Assembly: GCA_963682055.1 (NCBI GenBank)
Contig: OY821740.1
Location: 33,186,795-33,250,794, forward strand
DNA: 64,000 nucleotides
From: Primula veris
Lineage: Eukaryota; Streptophyta; Magnoliopsida; Ericales; Primulaceae
Direction of reading: 5' to 3'
Below the pieces are notes generated by a model. The model worked only from the letters and a program-made list of their open reading frames with translations, did no database searches and had not been told where the DNA came from. The translations under genes and the position numbers were made by a program. Numbering within the stretch: the stretch's first letter is position 1; each line of letters starts with the position of its first letter. Shown here piece by piece: positions 1-13,000 of this stretch.

Positions 1-154
1 TATCCCTCTTTAACAACCAAACATTCTTTTAAGTCTTATCATCTTATACTATTTTTTTTTTACTATCCACATATTTGTATCATAACTACACTTATTTTCT
101 ATATTTTGATTGCACTGCGCGTCACACACGCAACCCTTGGGGCACGATTACTAG
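1..154 (+). mobile_element. Helitron-like element, 3' part (copy 1)
   Basis: This matches the 3' half of the element at 27426-27726 almost base for base over about 150 bp. It ends in CTAG (151-154) followed by T, the CTRR|T ending of Helitrons, with GC-rich partly self-complementary sequence (about 124-146) just upstream. The 5' part lies outside the window. It has no coding capacity. Assignment to Helitrons is inferred from the shared termini of three copies. Confidence 0.5.
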
Positions 155-1252
155 TATTTATATATACCATCTTTCAAATTTCACAATTTAATACCAAGGG
201 ACACCATTGTTACAGTTTTTACTCAAGAACATCAGTTACTAAATATGAGATTACGCTGGTGTACTAATCATCAATTTGAACAATGTAAACTAACTTCGAA
301 ACTTAAGCTGTTACCACTGATTAATTTTGATAAGCTGGTGTACTAATTGTGAGATTTTGTGTAGATTGGCGGCTAAATTGAGAATTTTTGTAAGTTGGTG
401 TCTTGAATGTTTGATTTTCTATCGGTTAAATTGTGAAACCATTGTGAGAGTGAACTCTATCCCTGTCTAACATGTCCTTGAAGAACATCAACACGTGTAT
501 TTATCAAGAAACACAAAAACAAAGAACTACAAATTCTAGTTTACTTTAGCGATCTCATTTTTTATTTTGTTGCTTTTTTAAGGATACAGAATGACTCGAC
601 CTTCTAGAAAAATTCCCTGGTGTCTTATTTCTTCTCGCCTATCTTAAGCTGTGTCGGTCTTCCAAATCATTTTATCTTAATGATTACAGTTTGTGAGAAC
701 ACAAAGATTCTGTTTCACTTTTTGATAGTAATTAACCTAAATTTGGAGACACCATGGATCAAATCCTGGTGGTGAGCAGGGTATACCAAGGGCCTAACCA
801 CGTTGGACAACCCACTCGGACCACAATGATTCTATTTCTGGGATTGCTTCTTGAAGCGAGATGTTGTAATTGAGAAAGTGGTTAGGTAACAAAACAGCGT
901 CGTAAGTTACGAAGTTTAGTTTATTCGATATATCTCTGATTTTTGAGATAATTTGCTTGTGTGTTATGTTTGTCTATGTTCTACATATTTCAATTATGGT
1001 TTTACTGCAGTAATTTGCAACTATGCTGATTCATAACTGAGATTTTCGATTAAGAACAATTATTTTTTACCATAGAGATTTTGACGTTCTAATGTTTATC
1101 TAGTCTTGCTTTTATTAGTTTAGCTACTTACTTATCACGTAAGTGTTAAAAGATACATTACCCTCTTTGTGATTTGAACAACATTTGAATAACACTGCAT
1201 GTATATATCTACGAAATAAATTCTCGTTTTCAATTAATTTGGTCTTTTCCAG
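155..1252. other. Non-coding stretch upstream of the first visible CUL4 exon
   Basis: I find no cullin exon here. If the gene is complete, this is intron; otherwise it is flank. Positions 216-420 hold a degenerate periodic motif (GCTGGTGTACTAAT at about 258-271 and 335-348, a relaxed copy near 396) that recurs at 47560-47845. A short ORF-like stretch around 754-872 has no cullin similarity and was not called. Confidence 0.4.
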
Positions 1253-4200
1253 ATTGGGTGACACAATAAATAGGACTCTGCTAAACCATCTTTTGAAGAT
1301 GTTTACCGCTTTAGGAATTTATCAAGAAAGTTTCGAAAAGCCATTTCTTGAGGGTACATCTGAATTTTATGCTGCTGAAGGTGTCAAACTCATGCAACAA
1401 CTTGATGTTCCAGATTACATGAAGCATGTCGAGGTCAGCTATTTTTTTTCTAGTACTGAATATTTAAATATTAATTAGTCTTTTTTTCGAACTCATTCTC
1501 CATTTTGCATGTAAATGAAAAGGATAGTAATTCATTGGGTCAATTCTCGTTAATTGATTCAATTTTTAGTTAACTCTCATTTAGAGGTACAGAGGAACTC
1601 TTCATTCGTAGTTAGTTCCCTTGCATGCTTTACAATACTCATATCCAAGATCAATACATTGGCACCAATTGATGGCAATTTCTTAGTTTGTTCCTGACTT
1701 CGTATTAAGTTACTTGTTGGGTCATTTTGTTTTCGCAGAAACGTTTGAATGAAGAACATGAAAGATGTTTGATCTACCTTGATGCAACTACGAGAAAGCC
1801 ACTTGTATTAACAGCAGAAATGCAACTTCTTCAACACCATATTATTGGAATTCTTGATAAGGTAAAAGATCGGAATACAGTTTTTCCGAACATATATTTG
1901 CTTCAGATTTAAAAATAATTGAGTTGTTTATCCCTTTTTTTTTACCTGTACAGGGTTTCATGATTTTAATGGATGGAAAACGTGAAGAGGATCTCTGTAG
2001 GATGTACTCACTTTTATCGAGGGTCAATAACCTTGAAAAGTTAAAGCAAGCTCTTAGCTCTTATATACGGGAAACTGGGCGTGCCACTATTATGGATGAA
2101 GAAAAAGACAATAACATGGTGGTCAGCTTATTAGAATTCAAGGCTTCCCTTGATGAGATATGGGAAAACAGCTTTTCTAAGAATGAAGGTTTTTCCATCA
2201 CTATTAAAGATGCATTTGAGCATCTCATTAATCTCCGGCAGGTCAGCAAGATTTTGTCCTCTAGTGCACATACCAGATTTGCTTTATATACGTGTATGAT
2301 TTTGCAATTGCGTGATAGTCAACTTTTTAAATCACCCAATTCATGTGATGAATTTTCGCAATAGACTGTAGGGCTGTCAATTCTCTTAAAGGTTTATGAT
2401 GAACTTCAGAGCTTGGCCCGGTAATTTAGGTTTCCTTTCTCATATTTGTTTCCGCCCCCTGATGATTTTTGGAACATTGATATGATATCAATAGAATTGT
2501 ATTTTCAAAGTTTTTCAAAGATCAAGAATCAAGTTGCATTGTAATTTGATTTTCTGGCCCACTATAAAACCGTTATTACATCGAAAATAAAAAAGGAATG
2601 ATCTTACTTGCTAAAACAAACAAGCCAAAATTATCTAATAACTACAAAATCCAAAATTGTTAGCTAAATAAATGAGCAAAATTCGCGGTAAATAACTATA
2701 AACAAAAAGAAAGATATGGTTCACGAGAAGAAATAAGCATAAATAACCCAATGGCCGGTCTTGATTAACTGATACAAATCCTTCGGTCATCATAACAATT
2801 CACTGGTTGAAGTGAATAGACCCTTCAATTTCTACCTGAAAGGACTGGTTCTTATCTGTTAGCAGTTATTCTCTGAATTAGTTTCAGTATTACTTTTGAC
2901 CTTTTCATGTATATTTGGGAAGTGAAAGTCGTATATTTGTGACAGAATCGGCCTGCTGAACTGATTGCTAAATTTCTCGATGAGAGGTTACGTGCTGGAA
3001 ATAAAGGTACATCAGAGGAGGAACTAGAAGGCACCCTTGATAAAGTCTTGGTCTTGTTCAGGTTTATACAGGTTAGAATACAAGCTTTCTCGTTAGATTT
3101 TTTAAACATTTTTTTTGTTTTGTTGTTTTAATTAACCATGCTGCGGTGGTATTATAATGTCGAGAGAGAAAAGAAAAGAGAGGTGAGGCCGTGAGGGAGA
3201 GAAAAGAGTGGAGGGGGTTGTTATTCCGTAGGTATTATCTGATATACCTATCATGTTCTTCTATAGGGCAAGGATGTGTTTGAAGCATTTTATAAGAAAG
3301 ATCTGGCGAAAAGGCTGCTCATGGGAAAAAGTGCCTCGATTGATGCAGAAAAGTCTATGATTTCCAAGGTTAAGGATCTTGTCTCCCATTATACTCTATT
3401 TAATAATGTGCATATGTTATTTGATCCGTTCTGTAACTATTATCACTCCAGAAATGTTTAAGGGAACTGTTTTTTTTAACCCTGCTAAGATGTCTGTTCA
3501 TTATTGCAGTTGAAAACCGAGTGTGGTAGCCAATTTACCAATAAACTTGAAGGCATGTTCAAGGTGTGTATCAGTGCATTTCTGCTGACCCTTTTGCAAG
3601 TTTTTTTTTATTTATTAAAAAGCTAAGAGTTGGATCTTGTTTGCTAAGCTGTGGTTAACAAAGAACCTGGCAATAAGTCAACTTTGATCCATTCAAAGTT
3701 CAAACAAGCCTGACATTAAATATTTTACAGGCATATAATTCAGTAGCTTGTGGATAACGATAGGTTTAATTCAACTGGATTCAAATTAGGCTTAGTATAT
3801 ATGGTTTATATGAATGTATTAGAGCCAAGAAATGGAACAATAGATGGGAGTTCAACAAAAGAACCAAAGAATCTGCTTTGACACCGTGGTAGAGCGCTTA
3901 CACTTCCTCACTAAAGTGCCTTGTAGGGGGGAGAAGAGGGGGGTTTATATAAATTGCACTGGCCACAACTAAAATCTTATCAGTGTGGGGTATTCAACCA
4001 AATGAATAAGAGGTTATTCATATATGAATAAAAGGACAAATATACTAACATCCTGAAATCAGGGGTTTCCCAATGATATATTTTACCACTATAAGGACAA
4101 GGGTTTAGAAACTCAAAGAAATATATTATACTATTTTCTTAAACATCCTGACATCAATGTTTTACGGTTTTACCAATGATATGTTTTGCGACATTACCAC

Positions 4201-7200
4201 GTTTCTTTGTTTATAGGGTTAATTTATTTCAATAAATTATTATCAAAAGAGATATATTATATTAATTTCTTTAATAAATTACTGGTTTGCAGGATATCGA
4301 ATTGTCCAAAGAAATAAATGAGTCATTCAAACAATCTTCCCAGGCCAGGACAAAATTACCATCAGGGATTGAGATGAGTGTCCATGTTCTGACAACAGGG
4401 TTGGTTTTGCCCTATTTATTTTATAATACTTTTTTATCATATTTAAACTTAGTAAAAAATATCTTTTAAGTATTGAAACGAATAAAAAGACTTTCTCCGT
4501 TGCAGGTACTGGCCAACATACCCCCCGATGGATGTTCGTCTTCCTCATGAACTTAATGTCTATCAGGTTTTGTGGTTGTCAACAAATATCATTATTTGAG
4601 CTTTTTCTTTTCTGGAATTTTTAACATACTTTAGTATAATTCTGAAACTTAAGAATAGATACACAAATGCTGGAGCATAAGCAGACCAACCCCATGTATT
4701 TGAGGCTGACTGTTATTTTTCTTATGTTTTTTTTAGGATATTTTCAAGGAATTTTACTTGAGCAAGTACAGTGGGAGAAGATTAATGTGGCAGAATTCAT
4801 TGGGCCACTGCGTGTTGAAAGCTGAATTTTCCAAAAGCAAAAAAGAACTTGCAGTTTCACTGTTTCAGGTTCCTATTTTCTCAGTTCGAGTTCTTTGTAA
4901 TTCCATTCATTTTGTTTACAGCTATTAAATTTGCGTTATTGTGCTACAGACTGTAGTCTTGATGCTGTTTAATGACGCTGAGAATCTCTGTTTCCAAGAT
5001 ATTAAAGATTCTACTGGGATTGAGGACAAAGAGTTGAAGCGAACTCTACAATCTCTAGCTTGCGGAAAAGTTCGAGTACTTCTAAAAGTGGGTGGATTGT
5101 GAATTTTTGTGTATTATCAGGATGCAAGTTACTTAGCATTTTGTTGCTTTCCTTACCCTAAAGAAATTTCTTATGTAGTTACCCAAAGGAAGAGACGTAG
5201 AAGATGGGGATACATTTTCATTTAACGAAGCATTTACCGCTCCTCTTTACCGTTTAAGGGTAAGTTTTTCACATACTCTCAATCATAAATGTGAATAGGC
5301 AATCAATATCACATTTTTAGAGAAGTCGCATATATATATATATGTAATTATGTATGCATGTAGGCATGCAGACCCCTTAGCTTTATGATATATATGGTAG
5401 TAACACCACTGCATAATCAAGAGGTTTTACATCATTACAAATTTTAAAAGTTCTACTCTATAATCTGGTACAGTGGTAAGTAGACATCTGTCAATTGTAA
5501 TTCATGACTTGCGAATTATAGTGGGTTAATTATACTTGTGTACCATTAACGATACTCTCGTAGTCCCGTTTCAGTTTAGTGCCGCAAACTTTGACTTTTT
5601 TTTTTCATTTAGTACATTTACAATCATAAAATGGATGGAAAATATACATGCCCGGGTCACATGCCTCTTTTTAAGTTATTTTACTGTAGTACCCTCATGT
5701 AGAAAGGGTAATTTACAAAAAAAACAAAATTATATGATGTAACTAATTTTTTAATTAAAAACAGATATTAAACTAAATTAATTACATTGTTAACTTCTAA
5801 ATGCTTGAATATAATTAATAATATACCTAAATATAAAGTACAAACATAAATTCTGAAAATAATTTCTAGTAATAAAAATTATACGTAAAATAAACAATAC
5901 AAAGAAATAAGTTAAATATATTTAAAAGAACTAAATAATAAAAATTCTATACCAAAATTTAAAGGTATAGTCAACTACTACTATAAACTGAAAATAAGGT
6001 CATATACCTTTACTACTAGATACCATACTAATTTTTTTATATATATAAATTACATAAGATTTAATTTTAAAAAAGTGTACAAAAATACGTTTAGTTTTTA
6101 GGCCATTTTTTCAATTTTTCACTTCACCTAAGTCCTAACCCCACCATCTCAAAATTTCCACTATCTCTCCGACCTCCTTGATTCGGAATCGAATCTACAC
6201 AATCATATATCTTAATCTCCATCTAAACCTAGCACAACCTAAGGAAAAAAAAAATCGTCGTAGGGGAGGAGCCTTCGTTTCCACCACTACATAATTCCGA
6301 CCGCCAAACTCCGACCACAGTTGGACTCGTCTTGGCCTTGCAAATCAAGGCTTGAGAGGAATTGGTCCAAGTCATGCCCAATCAAAATCATCCAGTCCTC
6401 CGTTCGGCTTTGCACAAGCTGGTCGTAGCCCATATTTATATATATTTATCTATACGTGCATATATCTATCTACTTCAGTGTATATTGAGATAATTATTAT
6501 AATTATTAGACTTTAGATCGCTTTGATGGATCTAACTGTTGAGAATGATCTTGTATAAACCAATAGACTAGTGACTAACAACAATGCCCCTACATATAAT
6601 GGTTTCTGTCCAGACACATTATTCCTTATGATGGAATTGTATAAAAGTAAAACAATTTGTTAGTAGATGGTACAGTATTTATTGGTAATAAACCATAATA
6701 TTGATAGTTTGTGGTGTTAACCCGAAATGGGGTTATAGTAAATGGTACAGACGTATAATAAGCCCAAATTATAGCAAGTTATACACTTGCTATTATGAAT
6801 ATGCTCTATTTGATGTTAATCTTAAAAAGCTTGCAACTTTAAGTTCACACTGCTAGAGTTTTTTCTTATCACCCTTTTGCCATAAAAATTTAAGAAATTA
6901 GAATATCTTTGTTAACCTAAGATGGCTTGGTCATAACTAATATTAATTGCATTGTCTTTTACTAATCTAGATTTGAGTAACTTGTTTTATCCAGTGCATT
7001 TTTGGGATATAATTAAACTAGCATGACATTGTATAGAGAAGAGTGGATTCTCATGTGGAGTTGCTCGTAGACACTCCAGTGACGCGTGTTCTGTATATTT
7101 TACCGAATTAACTTCCATACGCTTAGCAGAGTAAATGATTAACAAACTTGCTTCCTTTACAGGTTAATGCAATCCAGATGAAAGAGACGGTAGAAGAAAA

Positions 7201-8236
7201 CACAAGCACGACTGAGAGAGTGTTCCAGGACCGTCAATATCAGGTTTTAATTTTTGTTCTTTTAGGATTGCCGCATTTATTTGTTTTAAAGATCGAGTAA
7301 AGCCCTTGTACTAATGCTGTCAACTAATCAAAATGGGGTTTTCAATATTGTCATTTGCAGATTGACGCTGCTATTGTTCGGATAATGAAGACGAGAAAAG
7401 TTTTGAGTCACACTCTATTGATAACTGAACTATTTCAGCAGGTTCTGATTTTCCTTGCGTTCTTCGGTTTGTTTTGTGAATATCACATGAAAAGTTATTC
7501 TTTAGAAAATTTGCTTTCTGCAAAATGTTTATGCTCGTCCACATTCTGATTGGTAGTTACTTGGTTTGTTTGGTTTATCTTCTAAGCGCTGTAGTGGTGA
7601 ATTGGTTTCATATCTGTTGAAATTATGCAGTTTGCCTGTGTACGTTCCATTAAGTAAGTAGTTTCCATGAGTCTGATTTTTGAGAATTCATAAAAAAAGA
7701 ATAGCAAGTGTTATCTACAAGTAAATGCATGAAAGGGAACTTTAGGTGACTTGGGTCTTGTTTTGCTGCGAGTGTTTACGCAAATAAGCTGTCTTACGCT
7801 TGTGTGAAAGAAATCCCAAGGGAAGTCTGCAAGAAAATGTACAAGAGTAGAATCGTAAGATTCAGTACGACTTCTTTTCTTGCCGATTTAAGAGAATAAG
7901 CTGGCTTATCTGAGGCTGAGAGAAATCCGGGTTCGTTTAAGTTGAGGCTTCTAGCTTTTTCTGGCCAGAAACCCAAATAAGCTCACTTGTTAGTTTTGTC
8001 AACCAAATGTTGTACAACTTATAAGACTTATGTAATAGGCATAGCTACAACCGAACAAACCCTAGTTGGCTGACTCTTGGTTTGATCTTATAATTTTTAT
8101 TGTATTTATTTGTGTTTTGCAGCTCAAGTTTCCGATAAAACCTGCTGACTTGAAGAAAAGGATTGAAAGCCTCATAGACCGGGAGTATCTAGAGCGGGAC
8201 AAAAACAATCCTCAAATATACAACTACCTGGCTTGA
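1253..8236 (+). CDS. CUL4: Cullin-4, 3' part of gene (5' exons not in window)
   Basis: CUL4 is the scaffold of nuclear CRL4 ubiquitin ligases; its N-terminal part binds DDB1 and its C-terminal part binds RBX1. Exons: 1253-1433, 1739-1861, 1954-2241, 2946-3071, 3267-3368, 3510-3563, 4293-4399, 4506-4566, 4737-4868, 4950-5087, 5179-5259, 7163-7243, 7361-7441, 8123-8236. All borders are GT..AG, the sum keeps frame, and 555 residues end at TGA 8234-8236. Arabidopsis CUL4 is about 790 residues, so roughly the first 235 are missing. The cullin homology part is nearly invariant ([38 protein letters not shown]). The NEDD8-acceptor lysine of the IVRIMKTRK motif is codon 7388-7390 (family knowledge), and the winged-helix end IYNYLA is intact. 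Exons 2-3 diverge more from the usual sequence than later exons, suggesting a paralog or relaxed N-terminal half. No frameshift or stop is seen. Confidence 0.93.
5260..7162 (+). other. Long intron 11 of CUL4
   Basis: This 1.9-kb intron is very AT-rich and far longer than its neighbours. Around 5530-5720 it holds less AT-rich sequence, followed by about 350 bp of nearly pure A/T, which looks like decayed inserted DNA. I could not find paired termini or target duplications. No ORF is credible. Confidence 0.4.
7752..8064. repeat. Possible decayed Tourist-like MITE in CUL4 intron 13
   Basis: The start (GGGTCTTGTTTTGCTGCGAG near 7754) and internal phrases (AAGCTGGCTTATCTGAGGC, TTCTAGCTTTTTCTGGCCAGA) resemble the MITE family at 62929-63130. 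The right end is uncertain; AACAAACCCTAG near 8055-8064 could be the opposite terminus. No target duplication was recognised. Confidence 0.3.
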
Positions 8237-8520
8237 ACATTGAATCCGGTTTTTCTTTCTTTTTTCTTTATAAATTACATTTCCTCTGCAAATGGCGTGG
8301 GAAATTGCATCGGTTTCAAGAGTGGGAGCTTCGGAGAATGCATGCCTGAGCTGTTATAGCCCTTGCCAATCCCATGTCAGATATGTGTACAGTAAATTGT
8401 AGTTTGTATTTTTTGTTGTTGAAAGAGTCCTTTCTTAAATGATGATAATGTTATTACGATTCTGCTGATGAAATTAGTAGAGTGCACAATATAAATGAGG
8501 ATTTGCTTTAAACACTTTAT
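8237..8520 (+). other. Probable CUL4 3'UTR
   Basis: Non-coding sequence directly after the CUL4 stop. It is less AT-rich for about 150 bp, then passes into T-rich and AAT-rich sequence where polyadenylation is likely (about 8440-8530). The cleavage site cannot be fixed from sequence. Confidence 0.4.
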
Positions 8521-8582
8521 TGTTCTTAATACAACCTTAATTTCGTAGCTCTAAAGCGTAGCTATGTTGATCTATATAGCAC

Positions 8583-9428
8583 CAGGGCTGGGGGGAAATC
8601 CCGAAATTCCGACCCGTGTCCCGACCCGAAAACATCGGGTTTTGTTCCGACCCGACAAACTTCAGGATCGGATGGCAATTTTGATTTCGTCGGGTGTCCC
8701 GACCCGACCTGAATTTCTAATTAATTTTTTATTTTATATTATATAACATGATCTTTTTTATTTCAACACTAAAATATGTAAGTTAATATATATGATGAGA
8801 ATCAAAGCTTGTACCTCTGACATATAATGTAATCACTCAACCATATGAGTTATAAGCCTTTTTGTTTCATAAATTAGTTATAATTAGATAAATATAATAT
8901 AGATTTGTAGTTTTGAATATATGAAACTATTAAAAAATATACTTAAATTAAAAGGTTTTATTGTTGCTTAAAAAAGATAAGTGATCATTATTTTTTGTTT
9001 ATAAAAATTATAATGATTATGTATTTCATTTAGTATGATAATTGTTGTTTTTGTGAATAAAATTAAATACTAAAAGAATCTAATAAAAAATGTATTATTT
9101 TTTTTTATCTAGTCTATTATTTGTAGTTTCATACTATTTTTTTTACTACATGCTAATTTCTTTTTGCATTTATTAGGAGTTTTATTTTTAAACTATGGTT
9201 ACGTTTCTTGTTAATAACATGTTTTTCAAATGAAAATTGTTAATAAAAAATATGTTATCGTAAAATAAAAAAGATATATCGGGAGATTCGGGATAAACCT
9301 ATCCCGACGCTATGGGATCTGAAAATTCGGGTCCCGAAAAAGTCGGGTCGGGATTTTATTTTTTTACTTTCAAAAGCAAAGCAATCGGGTTGAGTATTTA
9401 CAGATCGAGTACCGACTCTATCTCACTA
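8583..9428. mobile_element. Decayed hAT-like element between CUL4 and the transporter gene
   Basis: The left end CAGGGCTGGGGGGAAATCC is followed by many CCCGACCCG units. The right part carries the opposite orientation (TCGGGTCCCGAAAAAGTCGG region, 9325-9353). This pattern of inverted subterminal repeats is typical of hAT elements. Flanks CTATATAGCAC (8572-8582) and CTATATAACAC (9429-9439) differ at one base and could be an old target duplication. The right terminal repeat is not recognisable. The interior is AT-rich with no transposase. It lies between the 3' ends of two converging genes. Confidence 0.45.
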
Positions 9429-9439
9429 CTATATAACAC

Positions 9440-10036
9440 TTTCATTTATAGTTTTCTAGTAGTAATTTTTATAGTATGTCAAATCAGATGTTACCCTGTG
9501 GACTAATATTTTGAACAAAAAGGAAATAGAAAAATAAATAGGAATGTGAAAACTACAATTTTATCACGTATTATACTAGTTTTATAAAAACAACCATATG
9601 ACTTGCAAAATGAGTGGGTATACAAAGTTGAAAACCAAAATCTATCTTAATTGACAAAATCCATCTTTGGATACTTGATTTACATGTCATGCCGTTAATC
9701 CGACATAAAGGAAAAAGAAAAACCACACAATTTGATTATACAGTACTAGCTCCTAAATTGTGTGGTATTTTTGTCATGTCGGATTAAATACACAAACATG
9801 ATACTTCGTTCAGTTCGTAAGTGGTTTCTGTAATCAAAATTTTCAATTCTCTGTCGACCAGAAATCCTTTTTGTATTTATAAGTAACAACATAAGATCAA
9901 TATCTTGATGTACATGACACAAACACAAAAAAGTAAAAAAAAAAAAAGAAGACATTCACAGAAGAAAGGCTATGGGATAGAATACTAGAAATGATTCACC
10001 ACTTCAAACATGCGTACCCAATATGAACTGTTCAAA
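9440..10036. other. Intergenic / transporter 3'UTR region with an inverted repeat
   Basis: This is the downstream flank of the minus-strand transporter gene at 10037. It contains a clear inverted repeat: TTAATCCGACAT (9695-9706) pairs with ATGTCGGATTAA (9776-9787), and ACCACACAATTT (9722-9733) pairs with AAATTGTGTGGT (9755-9766). Otherwise it is AT-rich with no gene. Confidence 0.6.
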
Positions 10037-13000
10037 TTATATAACATTTGGATTTCCATTTGAGCTTTCTTTGTTTTTCTCTTCGATTTTCCCTTCTTCG
10101 ATTTTTCCAAATCGTCCCTCATTTTCTTTTGCAATATCATAAGAGGCGTGTAATCCAAAAAGGACGTAATAGATCAGTAAAAGCACCGTCCAGACCGCAA
10201 ATCTTATAAACGAATCCTTATCGATAGATCCAAGTAGGAACATGTTAATAGCGATAGAAGCCGAGGGCAAAAATGGAACTAGTGGGACACCCCAAAGCTT
10301 TGCTTCCCTAGCTCGAGGAACGAAAACTTTTAATCCAACGGTTGATAATATCCAACAAGGCACGGTAATGCAGTATCCGACCCAATTCTCAGTGGCTGCC
10401 CAGTAGATGGCAGTGGCGAGGGAGGAGGCGATGATGAGGACGAGGAAGAGGATTAGCTTGTTGCGGTCCGCGTTTGTGGTGACACCTGTACCGAAAAATA
10501 GAAAGTTATTCTCATAATTATACTTATGTAAGTTTTAAATAAGAAGCGACGAAAGAATAGAAGTTAGCGGAATAAGAAGCAAACATATTTAAGGTTTGCT
10601 TGCTTCTTATAAGCAAACAGGCTTGCATTGTTTAGTTTCAGGGAATACCTAAGGTTAAAGTCATCTTAGAACTTTTATATTTTGGCCCTATATTCCAGAA
10701 ACACTCGGGTTTTGTGACAGTCAACCAAATCGAAATGCAATGTAGCAACAACATAATTATGCTATGTTTGCTTGCTTCTTATAAGCAAATAGGCTGCATT
10801 GTTTAGTTTCAGGAAATACCCAAGGTTAAAGTCATCTTAAAACTTGTAGATTTTTATGTCAATACTCCAGAAAAGTTCTGGTTTTAAGCTGTTCAACCAA
10901 ATAAAGTGCAACAAACTCGATTTTATCGGCTTTGAGAAAAAGGCAAGGGCATTCAACTATATAAAGCTTTTTATATTCTCTACCCGGAATTCATTGAAAA
11001 CATCAACTTTAAATCTGGTCAACCAAATGAAGTGCAACCCTTCAGCAAGAAGCAAAAGGCTCTGAGCTTAAAAGGTGCAACAAAACAAGACTTATGGCCC
11101 TAAAAAATCAACCAACAACAGCATACCTGGCACGTAGTAGCGGCGGACAAGGAGGGCGAGGGCGACGAGAGAGAAAATGAAGAGAGTGGAAATGGAGAGG
11201 AGGTCGGAGAGGATCTCGAGTTTTGTGAAAAAAGCAATTATGGCGGTGGCTGCAAGCATGGTGACCGTGGCATTGATTGGGGTGCCGGTTTTAGGGTGGA
11301 CCTGCGCGAACCATGGGGGCATCATGTGGGTCCGTGCAATATGGGTCAGGTAACGAGCCTGGCCCACGGCGCCAACTAGAAGTACCGATGTCATACCTGT
11401 TGGGAAGACAATTTTGCACACATTAGTATTTGACAAAATGATACAAAGATAAGGATTTTGTTTATTGGTCTTATATTGCTTTTGGGAATGCTCAATCATA
11501 TTTGTGATTTCCTAAATATGATCAATAATATGAATTTATTCTTCAATTTTTTTTATGTTTCACTAAAACTTGGTACATGTTACTCATCAACTATCACACT
11601 CTTGAGTTCAGACTATTAGCATAATAGCATGTGCTGAGACTTGTTCTTGAATAATTTCAAGGAGATAATTTTGAGTGGGTTAAATCAAGATATTTAATGT
11701 AAGAGTCTCTTGTATTTATTACTCTATATTGGTTTGATTGCCAAAAAGATGGGTATTTAGCAACTTTTTTCTATGACAACCAGGTTTCCAATTTACTTAC
11801 GCGTGCGGTGTGTCTCGATTAATTAGTCAAACTCTAGCTCAACAATCTGATGTTAGTTAATACTGCTAGCGAGAGACTTAGCTTTAGTCATAAACATTAG
11901 ATCTCTGGAAGGAATAATTGCCACATTGTTTTCGACCTGATGTTATTATGTGTTAATAAACTTATTTCTTTTTTGTAGTCCTTAGGGGAATAAAGATTAT
12001 CTGGATTCATAGGGAATGTTTGTTGCATCTTTTAAGAAAAATAACTAGGACTAAGAAAAAGGTAAGGTCGGTCCAACTTGAGTCTTTTAATTTATGTCGG
12101 TAGGCCAGATTATCAGAAAGCCTTAACATAAAAGCTAGTCAGTCAAGTTCATCTCAGCAAAAAAGCACAAAATACCGGCCGCTAAGCTGCAGTTAAACAA
12201 ACCAAAGATAAATGGGCATAGGAAAATATTACCTTTGAGTGCACCAGCAGCGACAATATATTTAGCCCAACCCCAGCCAACTTTTTCAAAAGCCACGGAA
12301 AAAGGTGCATATGTGTCAATTTGATCATATGGTTGCATTAGGCAAAGAGTCACCGCTAACAAGCAATACACTGTTGTAGTAATCACCATAGATCCCACTA
12401 GCCCTATCGGAATGTCCTTCGCAGGGTTCTTTGTTTCTTCCGCCATCGTCGACACCGCATCAAATCCAACATACGCAAAGAACAAGACCGCTGAGGCCTG
12501 GTGGTGTAAAGTTTAATTAAATTAAAACAAAAATATATGTTAGCGAGTTCACATCTGTTGTCATTAAGTAGTGAATATATGATTGGCAACTGTGAATTCT
12601 TTCTGTCCTCAAATAAGTAGTTCATGTGTTCAAAATTTGCAGCCAAACTCACTCTTAAATGAATTAAGGCCTTGTTTGGATTTTCCCCCAGCCTCACATA
12701 AAGGATAGTTAATTTGTCCAATTCTGGCCTTGTTTGGTTGCAAGTTGCAACTTCTAGATTCAACTTTTTTAAAATTGAGCTGTTTTTGGTGGACTAGCTG
12801 AAAAACCGAGTTTTGCCAGGGCCTCAAATACCTTGAAGTTTCATGTTGGATGAACTAAGTTTCAGGTTTTACCAAAAAAACAACAGTTTCTTAATATTGA
12901 ATTTGTTTGATTATTTTCGTCATTACATCACTGAGTCATCACCTGGAAAATCCCCCGCGGCCCGTTGGGGACAAAATCCCTGTAGTTCTCGGTATCTGCT

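Noticed and set aside
754..872. Possible upstream CUL4 exon or separate ORF starting ACCATGGATC
   Set aside because: The translation has no cullin similarity and ends after about 40 codons; borders do not fit the phase of the exon at 1253.
3880..3945. tRNA-like phrase ACCGTGGTAGAGCGCTTACAC in CUL4 intron 6
   Set aside because: It resembles a D-arm and A box, but no T-arm with GGTTCGA and no closing acceptor stem follow at tRNA distance.
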